This document shows positions 36,239 to 47,826 of a DNA stretch of 64,000 nucleotides, piece after piece; position 1 is the stretch's first letter; each line of letters opens with the position of its first letter. The notes beneath the pieces are model-generated. The model saw only the letters and a list, made by a program, of their open reading frames with translations, did no database searches and was not told the DNA's origin. Both the position numbers and the translations under genes were made by a program. This stretch comes from Raphanus sativus (lineage: Eukaryota > Streptophyta > Magnoliopsida > Brassicales > Brassicaceae): positions 16,430,001 through 16,494,000 of the forward strand of contig NC_079515.1 of the NCBI RefSeq assembly GCF_000801105.2. Reading direction: 5' to 3'.

Positions 36239-37375
36239 CTTCGCTAAACCAACACCACCAAAACCAAGAGGAAACAAAATTGTCAGACACCAGAAATGAG
36301 TTATTGCAAACGCTAAGAAGCTATGTGATACTAAGCATATCTCGTTACAATGACTTATAAATACTCCTAGGAGTAGAATCAGAAAGATACTGCAGAGATC
36401 AATCCAAAGATACACTATTATGTGACAGCTTGTAATCCTAAAACGAGAGAAATCAATTCTAGAACCTATTACCATAAACAGATAAATCCCCTTCCAAATA
36501 AGAGTATGCAAATCATTTTGATCCATCATGATATCTCTTAAGGAAATTAAAAATTCATGGCAACGATAACCATATCTCAATCGAGACAGAAAATCAGTGA
36601 ACCTCCATCGAAAGGAAACCCACATCGATACAGATATTTCAAGAAACCTTAAATGGAAAGTAGAGTCACACCTTTTGCTCAACAATTGAACCGTTGCCGG
36701 TTTTATGCTCCTCCAATTGGGATCGTGATTCATCAGTCTCCCTCGTAAATCAGCCCGAATCACCTTTCCTAATCCGTCCCTCCCCCATCCTTCGCAAAGC
36801 CCCCAATTTAAAAACCCTAAATCGCATTCGATCTATATCGGTTCAACCCGAATAATCTCAATAACCAGATCTCCCTGTATCGTCAGAGAACTACCATCAC
36901 CCCAGCGAAAACAAAACGCGATCCAAAGCGGATCTGTCAAGTAGCCATCGGATTCCCGAGTCTTCATAATCAAATCGCCATCGCCATCGCCATCGCCATC
37001 GCTCTCTTTTCCGTTATTTTTTTTCAAAAATTTCTGATATAATGCGACTTTGTAACTTAATATTGTACATCAAAACCAAAACACTAATTCACATCAGTCA
37101 TTGTTATTAGCCGGAAAGAAATCTATATTTTTGAAGAGTTGATCAAAATCTAGTAGTGTTTAAAGAATCTCAATTCTCACAGTGATGGAAATCAAACCAA
37201 AAAGATTCTTTGTTCACTTAATAATAGCTTCGATCAGCCCATTTAAAAGCCCGTAAAAGCCCGTTTCATCGTCATCCCATCGCAATTCGTAAACGTATTA
37301 TTCTTCTTCTTTCAATTTCGTTGTCTCGATTCTTCAAACTTTAGGAGACCCGAGTTATGTTCTGATATCGCGTAG

Positions 37376-38499
37376 ATGGCATCGAATCCTTACAGAGGCG
37401 GTGCGGCTCCGTACAGATCCGGGTAACCCTTTTGAAATTGATTTTTTGATTGATCATTTTGATAGAGAAAACTAAAGGGTTTTTGTATTTTGGGTTTGCA
37501 GAGATGGGCTTAGCACTAGAACCGGTACTGGGTCAGAGGAAATCCAGCTAAGGATTGATCCCATGCACTCTGACCTAGACGATGAGATCACTGGTCTCCA
37601 TGGTCAAGTCAGGCAATTGAAAAATGTAACACAACCTTCTCTTTCCCATTAATCTGATAATCCGGGGTTCTGAAGGAATCATAGGTCTGTTTGAGCCACT
37701 AAGTTGATCATAATATTGTGAATCATAGGTCTTCTTTTATATGTGTCAAGTTGTGAATCAGTTGCAATTCCTTGTGTTTTTTTTACCTTCAATTTTGCAC
37801 ATAACTTATCTTTTGGTTGCGTATTTTTTGATGCAGATTGCTCAAGAAATTGGGTCAGAAGCAAAGTTTCAGAGGGAGTTCTTAGATGAGCTGGTATCTT
37901 GTTGTTGTTGTTCATGTCATTTAAGTTCTTGATTCAACTTTATATACTTACTCTTCCCTCAATTATTTTGGTATCTACAGCTGCTTCCCACAGTAGTTTA
38001 GATTTATTTAGCAATGAATCTTTATAAATTTACTATTTGAACTTTTTTTTTTATTTTTTATTTTTTATTTTACTATTTGAACTTTGAAGGCTTATTAATA
38101 CTCAGGGTCTGGTCTTGTCTGAAGTCTGAAAGCTGGTGGGTAGGAGGAATAAATAGATAATCTTCAATCTTGGTTAGTTAGGTGAATGCATAAGGAAATG
38201 GTTTCAGCTTATGAATGAGAATATGGTGAAGATACTCTTGGATGTTAAAAAAGCATGTGGACCTTATGATGTTCCTGTGTGAAACATAAAAGCTTTCGGT
38301 GGTTTTACTCGATCTTTTTATTTTCCTTCTGTGACAGCAAATGACATTGATGAGAGCGCAAGCAGGAGTGAAGAACAATATACGGAAACTAAACTTGAGC
38401 ATCATACAGAGTGGCAACAATCATATCATGCATGTGGTTCTTTTCGCGCTATTCTGCTTCTTTATCCTCTACCTGTGGTCCAAGATGTTCAAAAGATGA
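37376..38499 (+). CDS. SFT12: Bet1/Sft1-like Qc-SNARE, four exons
   Basis: Exons 37376-37422, 37502-37625, 37837-37893 and 38338-38499 give 390 nt and 129 residues with GT-AG introns. The start MASNPYRGGAAPYRS is followed by a SNARE coiled coil (about 45-105; heptads include DLDDEITGLHGQVRQLK and FQREFLDELQ, with the central Q) and one C-terminal membrane anchor (HIMHVVLFALFCFFILYLW) ending SKMFKR. This is a tail-anchored SNARE for ER-Golgi/intra-Golgi vesicle fusion. Length and layout match the Bet1-like protein encoded by At1g29060 in Arabidopsis. The frame is intact. Its 5' flank is short (about 350 bp) before the LINE begins on the other strand, so its promoter may have been reshaped. Confidence 0.94.
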
Positions 38500-39034
38500 A
38501 AGACTCATCATCGTATTTGATACTCTCTACCCCCCGGAAGAATACTTGATGAAAATGTTGGAAAGCTGTAGAGATATCTTTTAGTTGCAGACATTCTTGT
38601 GTGTTCTTCTCGTTCGCTGTTATATATAGTGCTTATTTTGAACACATTCATAGAAGCAAAAGCAAGATTATGTCACATAACCGCCGCTTGAGAGACTTGT
38701 AGGCTTTATTTATAGCTTCTATTTCATTTCTTTGTTAGACCAATTTTTAGATCCGATCTTACTTGAAACAAATCATGGGCCTCCTTGTCTTACCTAACCT
38801 GATTCATTAGCCATCTGGTCTTTACCCATCTCACATTCAGTCTCACCGATTGTGAAAATGTTACAAGTCCGTGTGACTTGCAATATAATACTTGTTCGTT
38901 TGTCTGTGGCATATTGCAAAAAAGTTTTGAAAATTTTCAATGATTTGAATAGCAGAGGATAAGCTCTCTACACTGCATGTACTTGGTAGAAAGGGAATAA
39001 AAAATTAGGGAGGAAGAAGATAAAGAAAATTTGA
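38500..39034 (+). other. SFT12 3' flank, no gene seen
   Basis: Presumed 3' untranslated region and spacer before the bL34 pseudogene. No reading frame or repeat of note. Confidence 0.5.
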
Positions 39035-39490
39035 ATGGCTTCCTTATCCACCACCGTCGTGCTATGGCATCCTGCTTCCAACGGGAAGATTAGTGTTCCT
39101 TCCGCTTCGCTTGCCCATCCATTCCTCGTTCCTCTCGCTATCGTATGCATTTTCTGGTTAGCCTCGTTAATCTCTATCTGTAATCCTTGTATGTGCTTAG
39201 CCGTGTTTAGTATTGTAATAGCTTTAAATACATGTTCTGTGTATGCTCAAACCCTTGGAGAGTTGGAACAAGAGATTTCTATATCTTAGATACTACAAAG
39301 ACATGCAAAGTTCGTGTTTTGTTTCCATGTATTTTTTTTAAGGTTTATCAATTGCGTTTGATACCAGCATTGGAACGAATTTCCAGAAACGCTGAGGGCT
39401 TGTGGTGAGAGCTGGAAAAGCTGCTCTGTGCATGTTTTCGGTTTGAGGATGCGAACCACTAGTTGTAAAGCCACCAATCCATCAAGCAAG
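39035..39490 (+). pseudogene. RPL34: Decayed gene for plastid ribosomal protein bL34
   Basis: Starts MASLSTTVVLWHPASNGK and SVPSASLAHPF, as in the plastid-targeting region of bL34c, then departs from it. The mature part resumes at 39396 with GLVVRAGKAALC, followed after deletions by a frame reading GLRMRTTSCKAT and NPSSK, matching the conserved bL34 tail in pieces. An in-frame TGA at 39393-39395 stands where CGA (Arg) is expected just before GLVVRAG. Most of the basic rRNA-binding core is missing. Position after SFT12 matches the gene order recalled for At1g29060-29070. A functional copy must exist elsewhere. Confidence 0.78.
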
Positions 39491-39525
39491 GTTTGTACAC
39501 AACTAGTGGTTCGCATCCTCAAACC
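39440..39525. repeat. Perfect 27-bp inverted repeat in the bL34 pseudogene
   Basis: Arm 1 at 39440-39466 (GGTTTGAGGATGCGAACC ...) pairs without mismatch with arm 2 at 39499-39525; the loop is 32 nt. The flanking words CCACCAATCCATCAAGCAAG and CCACCAATCCATTAACCAAG are also related, so a local duplication with inversion made the hairpin. Confidence 0.9.
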
Positions 39526-39638
39526 ATCCACCAATCCATTAACCAAGACAAGGTTATAAGATCAACGTGGCGGAAACTCAATTGTGTACTATACGTAGCT
39601 CTTATTCCCAAATTCAAAAATCCAGTTTGGAAAACAAC

Positions 39639-39917
39639 TAAAGTTGCAAGAACACACAAAATATAAGAACTAACTCTTCTTATTATATTTAGAAACTCTC
39701 TCAAAACTAAATCAATGTGTTTCTCTTGATCTCATGATCTTCTCATGATGTTACATCGCTCCATGAGAACTTTTTATATAGGAAGAAGCTACATCTCTTT
39801 CCTAATAATAATATGGAAACATTCCTAAGTTCGATATGTTTTCCTTTTTCTTTAACCCATTAAACTTCCATTTTAATGAGTTAACTTGCTCCTCAAGTTA
39901 ATTGGAATTATCCAACA
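39639..39917 (-). repeat. 3' LTR of copia element 39639-43779
   Basis: 279 bp, same ends as the 5' LTR, about 96% identical by hand count. Preceded on the minus strand by the purine run AAGGAGGAGAG. Confidence 0.92.
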
Positions 39918-42900
39918 CTCTCCTCCTTAATTCCAACTTGAATCTTGTGGTGCTTCGTATGGTGCTTCGATACGATGTTGCATCAATCTCAGGCTCCTCC
40001 TCTGCCTTTGATATTTCCAAACTTGTATGCATCGGAACATAAGCTAGATTACATGAGTCCATCTCCGTGTTGACGAGTATACATTTCGCGTATCCTCCTT
40101 GTTTGATGTGAATGCCATCATCTCCTTGCATTACTTATATCCCAAGATAGTATGTAAGCTTCCCGAGGTCTGACATCTCAAATCTTCTTGACATATCATC
40201 TTTGAATTGCTTGATAACGTTGAGCGATGTTCGCGTTACAAACAAATCATCGACATAGATGGCAACAATGAGAAGCTCCCCTTCTCTCTCTTTTGATATA
40301 CTGCAGGTTCCTTGGTGCACTTCGTGAACTCCATCTCCTTGAAGACACGATCAAGTTTGATTTTCCAAGCTCTCGGAGCTTGACGTAAACCATATAGTGC
40401 TTTGCTGAGTTTGTACACGTGATGCTCCTTTCCTTTCTCCACAAAGCCTTCTGGTTGAGTCATGTATACATCCTCATCTAAGTCTTCGTTCAAGAACGCA
40501 GTTTTCACATCTAAGTGATGTATCTCCCATCCATTAGATGCTGCTAACGCCAAGAGTAGTCGAATGGTCTCTATCCGAGCAACTGGAGCAAATACTTCTT
40601 CAAAGTTTATGCCCTGTTGTTGTACATACCCCTTCGCAACTAACTTTGCTTTGTATTTGATCACCGTTCCATCTGCATTCCTCTTAATCTTGTAAACCCA
40701 CTTCAATCATAAAGGTTTAACACCAGCAGGCTTCTTTACGAGCTTCCAAGTCTTGTTTTTGATGATAGATTCGATCTCTGCCATCATTGCATAGATCCAT
40801 GCTTGAATCATTACAGCTTCAATGTAACTTTCTGGTTCACCATCGATGGTGAGCAAGAGTCTACCACCTTCGACTTCAGCGAGTAGGATGTAATCATCTA
40901 ACTTCTTTGGCTTTTTGATGTTACGACCATATCTTGATGTTATATGCTGGTCTTGGTTTGCATCGTTGTTCTCTGCTACTTGCTCTTGTTCACCTGCATC
41001 TACAGCTTCTTCTTGGTGTTGGTGATCTTGATGCTCATAACCATCTCCTTCTGTAACATCATGATGCTCATCACCATCGCTTTCTTCTGTAACATCGTGA
41101 TGCTCATCACCATCGCCTTCTGTAACATCGATATGAGGAAGCTTGAAAGTTCCTGCTTCATCGTTTGATGTCATTGTTGTTGTAGACCAATCCCAACTCT
41201 TTCTTCTCATCGAAGATTACGTCTCTACTAACAACAATCTTCTTCGTGACAGGATCATAGAGTCTATAAGCTTTTGATCCAGGCTCTGTGCCGAGATTGA
41301 TCACCATCCTTGATCGATCATCGAGCTTTCTGAGATGTGGAGTATTGATCTTTGTAAAAGCAATGCAACCGAAGATCCTTGGATGCTCAATGTTCGGTTT
41401 CTTAACAAATAAGCCTTCATAAGGAGTTTTGTTTTCCAATGCCTTTGTAGCAATGCGGTTGATGAGATATGTCGAATGACGTACTGCTTCTCCCCATAGC
41501 TCATTATGAATTTTCATTGCTTTCATCAAGCTCCTTGTCATCTCCATCAGTGTTCTATTTCTTCTCTCGACCACACCATTTTGTTGCGGTGTATATGGTG
41601 CGGTGAGATGTCTAGCTACACCGTTCTTCACAAAAACGAATGAACTCAGAAGATGTGAACTCTCCTCCTCTATCGGTGCGAAAAGTCTTAATTTTTAGCT
41701 TTGTTTGCTTCTCTACGTACTCCTTGAACTTTTTGAACCGATCGAACGCTTCACTCTTCTCTCGTATTAGCATCGTCCACATATATCTTGAGTAATCATC
41801 GATTATGAGAATACATATCTATTGTTTGCTGGTGTTGATGGTGATATCGGACCGCACAAGTCACCATGTACCAGCTCCAATGCGTGTGATGCTCGATACT
41901 TTGCTTTAGATGAGAACGACTTTCGAGTTTGCTTCCCAAATAAGCAAGCGCTGCAAACATCGTTCTCGTGTATCATCTGAGGCATCCCTACTACCATCTC
42001 CTTGTCTACCATATTCTTCAAGACTCCAAAGTTCACATGTCCAAGACGCGCATGCCACATCGATGTAACACCGATTTCTTGTATTTGAAGACACTTCGAA
42101 TATTCAATCTCCATCGGTGTCTTGTACAATCGGTTTGGTGATCTCGAAACTTGTACTAATAGCCTTCCACGGGGGTCACTTAGCATTAGCAAGTCTCCTT
42201 TCATGTTAACCTCACAACCCTTCTCGGTTGCTTGTCCAAGACTTATGATGTTGTGTTTTAGACTAGGAATGTAGTAGATGTCTTTGAGTGCTCTTCTCTC
42301 CTCTGTTTTTCCGATGTACGTGATCGATCCTTTCCCAATAATCTCGACGTTTGATCCATCACCGAATTTGACTTTGCCTTTGATGCTCTCATCTAGGTTT
42401 GAAAAGAACTCTCTCTTGCCTGTCATATGGTTACTTGCACCATTGTCAAGATACCATATACTCGTGTTTCCATCGCATTCATCAAATCTCTTAGGAAACA
42501 CCCTCTCTTCGTTGAAGAATACTACTTCGTGCATATATAATGCATCTGCTTTTTGTGTTTCTGTTAGGTTAGCTTCTTCTCTAGGTCATGTAGGACACTG
42601 TGGCACAAAGTGCCCCATCTTGTCGCATCTCCAACACTTAACTTTAGAGTAGTCCTTCTTGGTCTTATCCGAAGTTTCTCCTCTTTTGTTTTGACCATCA
42701 GAACCATTAGACCTTCCTCGTCCTCTTCCTCTTCCACCATAACTTCTACCTCTGCCTCTTCCTCGCGAGTTGTTCTGGCTTCCACGACCTTAAGCATCGT
42801 TCTTCACAAAAATTAGCTTCGATTGATCTTCATCTTGAATTTCTTCTTTGATGCGTTCTTCGAAAGCGTTTAATCTCCCAACAATATCTTCGAACTTTGT

Positions 42901-43437
42901 TGAATTTAGATCCAACACTTGTTCTAACGAAGCTACGATGTGAATGAACTTCATTCTCGGAAGTCCCTTCAGAAACTTCTTTACCATCTTTGGTTCTTCC
43001 ATTATCTCTCCTAACGCGGCTGCTCGTGATGCTAAGCCTGAAAGTCTTCCTGCGTAGTCATCCACCGTGTCTGCATCCGCCATCTTAAGTTTGTCAAACT
43101 CAGACATCAAAGTCTGTAACCTCTCTTCTCTCACGCGATCAGCACCTAGGTTACGGGATTTGATAGCTTCCCAAATCTTCTTCGATGTATCATGCTCTCC
43201 AATCTGAAGTATTAGCGCCTCCGGGACTGACTGGAAGAGTAGAGCAATCGCCATATTGTTCTTCTTTGTGTCATTGCTCCCGGGATCAATCGTATCCCAA
43301 ACTTCGTACAAACGAAGCATCACTTTCATGCGCATCGACCATACGGTGTAGTTGGTCGATGTTAGCATCGGACATCGTATGTCCTTTTTCATCTCAAGAC
43401 CTTTATCACGTGCTTGAGAAGTAACATCGTCTCCCAT
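39898..43437 (-). pseudogene. Broken copia gag-pol
   Basis: Gag (43437-42790) carries a UBN2-type capsid domain and starts MGDDVTSQARDKG. The next frame (to 42564) has an Arg/Gly-rich stretch and the knuckle CWRCDKMGHFVPQC. Protease and pre-integrase (42534-41803) show YLDNGASNHMTG and WHARLGHVNFG. Integrase is split by at least two frameshifts (near 41810 and 41630); TPQQNGVVERRNRT is visible at 41580. Reverse transcriptase (40706-40135) has KWVYKIKRN, LDVKTAFLN and YVDDLFVT, with a stop before KWVYK (about 40707). After YRSTI the RNase H domain is lost and the frame runs into the LTR. It cannot make a working polyprotein. Confidence 0.88.
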
Positions 43438-43500
43438 GTTTTGACCGAATTACAACTCCTCTTGTAAACGACCTTCGAAACCTGGAGCTCTGATACCAAT

Positions 43501-43779
43501 TAAAGTTGCAAGAACACACAAAATATAAAAACTAACTCTTCTTATCAGATTTAGAAACTCTCTCAAAACTAAATCAATGTGTTTCTCTTGATCTCATGAT
43601 CTTCTCATGAAGTTACATCGCTCCATGAGAATTTTTTATATAGGAAGAAGGTACATCTCTTTCCTAATAATAATATGGAAACATTCCTAAGCTCGATATG
43701 TTTTCCTTTTTCCTTAACTCACTAAACTTCCATTTTAATGAGTTAACTTGCTCCTCAAGTTAACTGGAATTATCCAACA
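43501..43779 (-). repeat. 5' LTR of copia element 39639-43779
   Basis: 279 bp; minus-strand ends TGTTGGATAATTCC and GCAACTTTA. Followed by a 2-bp spacer and the primer-binding site. Confidence 0.92.
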
Positions 43780-43784
43780 ACAAC

Positions 43785-44827
43785 TAGTGACCACGTATCA
43801 GCCAATACGACAACCATGCAAGAGCTAAAAGAAGACTCCACACACCTTGAAGAAACGATAAGACAAAGAAAGCTTTGCATTCTCTCAAGCTCCATTTTGA
43901 TGAAAACGGCAACTCTAAGCCTGCATCAAACCAACACGAAGTTTCATTGTTCTTAAATGAAGAATACACCGGTTTTTCTGCTGAACTTATGCTTTCATTT
44001 ATCTTCAAAGAAATTTGTACGAGCTGGTTTTGCCAGCCAGAAAAGGTGATCATGACAGTTGTCCATCACAGCTGACACCAACCACTTGCATTGTGTCTTT
44101 GGAGAAACAACAACTTTGTCAAACATTGTCCATGAGAGAAGAGACATCAATGTGTATGAATGTGGCGAAGCAATAAAATAATTACCAATTGATAACTCCC
44201 AGTGGATTCGTTGATAATTATTATGAAAAGAAAATTTAGAACACATCACCGCCATCTTTCTCAAACCCATGCCCCCAGCCTCTTGCCACCGAACATTAAC
44301 GTCCACTGTACCCAAAGAGCTTTGATCCTCGTCCAAGAACCACATAAACGCCATAAAACCAGGATTGAAATAGTCTCTTTGTCATGTTCATTTTGGAAGG
44401 AAAGTTGGTTCACCTTTTGCTCAAACATGGCATAAAGATTTCCTTTTACTTTTTCATTGCAATCAAGTTCTCGGTGCTTTGTGCATTCCCACATATTAAA
44501 CTTCAAAGTACTTTTTGATAGTGCTTGAGACAACAAGATAAAGAGTGTCACAAAAGTGGATGCCTTAAGCAACACGTCAATAAGATGATAGGGTAAGATA
44601 AAATTTCTTGTGCAATTTTTATACCCAAGATCTCCCATCTGAACATCGTCTGCACTAAAAGCACCTTCTATCTGCTTACGGATATAATCGAACATGAAAG
44701 TCGTCACGAGTTGACGTTGTAATATAACACGATCATTAAAAATTCTCACAAGCACACCATCTTGCACTGAATTTGTGTTGTTACTTACTCGGCCGTCAGC
44801 TAAGCGTTCCTTATCGTGGAGAAACAA
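43785..44827 (-). pseudogene. Unidentified membrane-protein-like gene remnant
   Basis: Two minus-strand frames (44827-44261 and 44354-43995) plus a third to 43784 overlap and look like parts of one gene broken by frameshifts. Hydrophobic segments are seen in each (ILPYHLIDVLLKASTFVTLFILL; VWSLLLALAWLSYWLI), and a charged segment (RELDCNEKVKGNLYAMFEQKV) between them. I do not recognise the family. The copia element directly abuts its downstream side, so the original 3' end may continue at 39638, where a further open frame exists. Confidence 0.4.
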
Positions 44828-44919
44828 GCTTTTGCTTCCACTACGATCTGGCGGTTCCTCGTGAACTTCTCGCTTACAATATTTTCCCCATGAACCATAA
44901 CTAATTAGCAGCTGGTTCT

Positions 44920-45103
44920 TATTAGATCGAGTGAACCGAGCTCGAGCTCAGAGAGAAACGAGAGAGAAACGAGAAAAGAAGAAGTTTGTTATTGATTTCT
45001 CAAACTGTATTCTGTTACAACAACTTCTATTTATATGAAACTTCTATTGTACTTAACCGATATTAACCACATATAACCGGTGTTAACCATCTATACTCTA
45101 ATA
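44920..45103 (-). repeat. 3' LTR of copia element 44920-50079
   Basis: 184 bp, with 6-bp inverted ends. The pol stop codon TGA (45114-45112) lies only a few bases before the polypurine tract. Confidence 0.9.
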
Positions 45104-45111
45104 CCCCTCCC

Positions 45112-47814
45112 TCAAGATGGAAGATACAAACTATGTAGACCCATCTTGGATATCAAATGTTTGAACAAACCAGGTTGTACAGCCTTTGTAAAAATATCTG
45201 CAAGTTGATTATCAGTCCTCACATGTAATGTCTTCAAGAAACCACTCTGCAATCGTTCACAAACCACATGGCAATCGTTCTCTATGTGTTTTGTGCGTTC
45301 GTGGAACACATGATTAGAAGCTATATGGAGAGCAGATTGGTTGTCACAATAGAGAGTTGCAGGAGCCAAAGAGGGACAGTGAAGATCATGCAGGAGAGCT
45401 GTGATCCAAACAAGTTCACAAGTAGTATCCGCCATTTCTCTGTATTTTGCTTCAGAGCTACTGCGAGATACTGTAGGGTGTTTCCTGCAACACCAAGAGA
45501 CGAGAGAGTCACCAAGAAACACGTAATATCCAGTGACAGAACGTCGAGAATCCGGACAAGCAGCCCAGTCAGCATCAGAGAATGCAGTAAGACGAAGATC
45601 CGAAGATGCAGAGAAGAATAATCCTTGGCCTGGATCGTTCTTAAGATATCTGAGAATCCGGTTAGCGGCTTGAAGATGGACAGTACGTGGAGCAGACATG
45701 TATTGACTAAGCTTATGCACCGCATAAGTGATATCAGGTCGAGTATGTGTCAAATACAATAGTCTACCCACAATGCGCCTATACACAGAAGGTTCTTCAA
45801 GTAACACGCCATCAGATTCTGACATCTTGAGATTCGGTTCCATTGGAGCAGAGAGAGGCTTGCATCCAAGGAGACCTGCATCCTGAAGTAACTCAAGAGT
45901 ATACTTTCTTTGATTGATCGAGATACCAGTAGCAGACCTCGCAATCTCAAAACCTAGAAAATACTTTGCAGGGCCAAGGTCACGCAACTTGAAAGCAGCT
46001 TTCAAAACATCCTTGAAACCATCAACAGCTGAATCATCACTCCCAACTAGCAGTATATCATCAACATAAACCAATACTGCCAAGAACACGTGAGACGTGC
46101 ACTTCACGAAAAGAGAATGATCAGAAGGGCTCTGTTCAAAACCTTCTGCAAGAATAACACTAGAAAGTTTCTGATTCCATTGCCGTGAAGCTTGTTTTAA
46201 ACCATAGAGAGACTTGTTGAGTTTGCACACATAGTTCTTCGGCCAAGATTTTCCAGATAACTGAGAGTAACCCGGAGGCATTGTCATATAAATTTCTTCA
46301 TCAAGGTCGCCGTTAAGAAAAGCATTACTGATATCGAGCTGTGTAATCGACCAGTTCTTGCTTGCAGCTAGCCTGAGAAGAAGACGAACAGTGCCCATCT
46401 TTGCTACCGGAGAAAACGTGTCAATATAGTCAAGACCTTCAATCTGTGTGTAGCCTTTAGCTACTAAACGTGCCTTGAACCTCTCAATGGTACCATCAGG
46501 GTTGAACTTGATAGTGTAAACCCACTTGCAACCAACCGGATGTTTGCCTGGAGGTAACTCACATACAGTCCATGTTCCAGTATCTTCCAAAGAAGTCATC
46601 TCAGATTTCATAGCCTCAGTAAAATCTGCAGATTTGATCGCTTCAAGGAAGGTTTTGGGTGGCATGGTTGTTGTGATGTTAAGGACAAAGTTCTTATGGG
46701 AAGGTTCAAGGTTTTGATAAGATAGTACGGATGATATCGGGTAGGAAGTAGTATGGTTTAGATGGGCAGGAAACTCAGAGGTTTTATCTAAAAGGTAACA
46801 ATGATACTGATCTAGGTAGGTAGGAACTCTAGTATGACGCTTAGGTCTATGATTAGGATCTATCCTTCCTGATGGAACTGACTCAGTATTGGAACAAGAT
46901 GAAGAATTTTGAACAGGTGTAGAACATGATGAAGAATCACGCTGTTCAGGAAATGAAAAATCAGGAGAAGGAGAGTCATGTAAATGAGAAGGAACAGATG
47001 AATCAGGAAAGATAGGATCAGGAGCAATGTCAAAAGAAGCAGGAAAGAGAGAGTCTGGAACCGGCAGAGGAAGGACATCCTGTGAAAAAATATCAGAGAC
47101 TGGTGGAGACTTATCATAAGGAAAAATGGTTTCATGAAAGATGACGTTTCTGGTGATAGAAATGGTATTTGTATCAAGGTCTAGGACTTTATATCCTTTA
47201 TATCCATGAGGATAGCCGAGGAACACACACGGTTTTGCTCTTGGAGAGAACTTGTGTCGATCTTTGGTGTAGGTTGAAGCAAAACATAAGCAACCAAAGA
47301 CCCGTAGATGATTGTACAGAGGAGGTTTAGAGTTTAAGAGCTCAAAAGGTGTTTTATTATGAAGAAGAGGAGAAGGGGTTCTGTTTATAAGGTATATAGC
47401 TGTTTGAATGCAATCCCCCTAGTATGATAAAGGAATGTTTGATTGAAAAAGAAGAGATCTTGCCACATTAAGAATGTGTTGGTGTTTTCTCTCCACAACA
47501 GAGTTCTGTTGTGGAGTATAAGCACAAGAGAAATAGTGTATAATGCCCTTTGATTTGAGAAGAGAGGTAAAAGAAAGTTCAGGAGCATTATCTGATCTTA
47601 TGGCTTTGATTTTCTTTTGGTATTGGGTTTCAATGAGTTGAATGAATTCAGGGAAGATAGAAGAAACAGAGCTCTTATTTTCTAAGAGATAAACCCAAGT
47701 TGCTCGTGTACAATCATCTACTATGGTCAATAAATATTTGTATCCTTCGTATGTTGGTTCATGAAACGGTCCCCGTATGTCAAGATGAATAAGATCAAAA
47801 GGGTTTGGAGACAT
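45112..47814 (-). CDS. Copia integrase, reverse transcriptase, RNase H (one TAG)
   Basis: Two frames in the same phase. 47814-47419 holds the integrase core (LTIVDDCTRATWVYLL, IRSDNAPEL, TPQQNSVVERKHQHIL). TAG at 47421-47419 stands where the family has Trp (SYWGD context), then the frame continues to 45112. 47226-45112 is intact: integrase C-terminus (FLGYPHGYKGYKV), reverse transcriptase with CKWVYTIKFN, LDISNAFLNGDLDEEI, YVDDILLVGSDD, and RNase H with SDADWAACPDSRRSVTGY, SSSEAKYREM and HIENDCHVV. Catalytic residues are present; two single nonsense codons separate it from a full polyprotein. Confidence 0.88.
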
Positions 47815-47826
47815 ATTATTTGAAGA

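Larger units (their letters stand above)
29687..37025 (-). mobile_element. Near full-length plant L1-like LINE
   Basis: On the minus strand: a 5' leader (about 37025-36239) with four tandem GATGGC units near 36979-37002, ORF1 (36238-34613), a long spacer (34612-33809), ORF2 (33808-29726) and a poly(A) run at 29700-29687. ORF1 and ORF2 are of full length; ORF2 has one stop codon. I did not find a target duplication matching the flanks of 29687 and about 37025, so the 5' boundary is approximate. The 5' end lies about 350 bp upstream of SFT12, on the opposite strand. Confidence 0.9.
39639..43779 (-). mobile_element. Ty1/copia retrotransposon, complete ends, defective
   Basis: Two 279-bp LTRs (39639-39917 and 43501-43779) flank the element, and ACAAC is duplicated at 39634-39638 and 43780-43784. 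The minus-strand primer-binding site TGGTATCAGAGC lies at 43498-43487 and the polypurine tract at 39930-39918. I count about 11 differences between the LTRs, near 4%. Gag, protease, integrase and reverse transcriptase are present in pieces; most of RNase H is deleted. It lies between the bL34 pseudogene and the unknown gene remnant at 43785. Confidence 0.93.

Noticed and set aside
34613..36763. 716-residue reading of LINE ORF1 starting at 36763
   Set aside because: The first 175 codons are hydrophobic low-complexity translation of leader DNA; the DUF4283 protein plausibly begins at ATG 36238.
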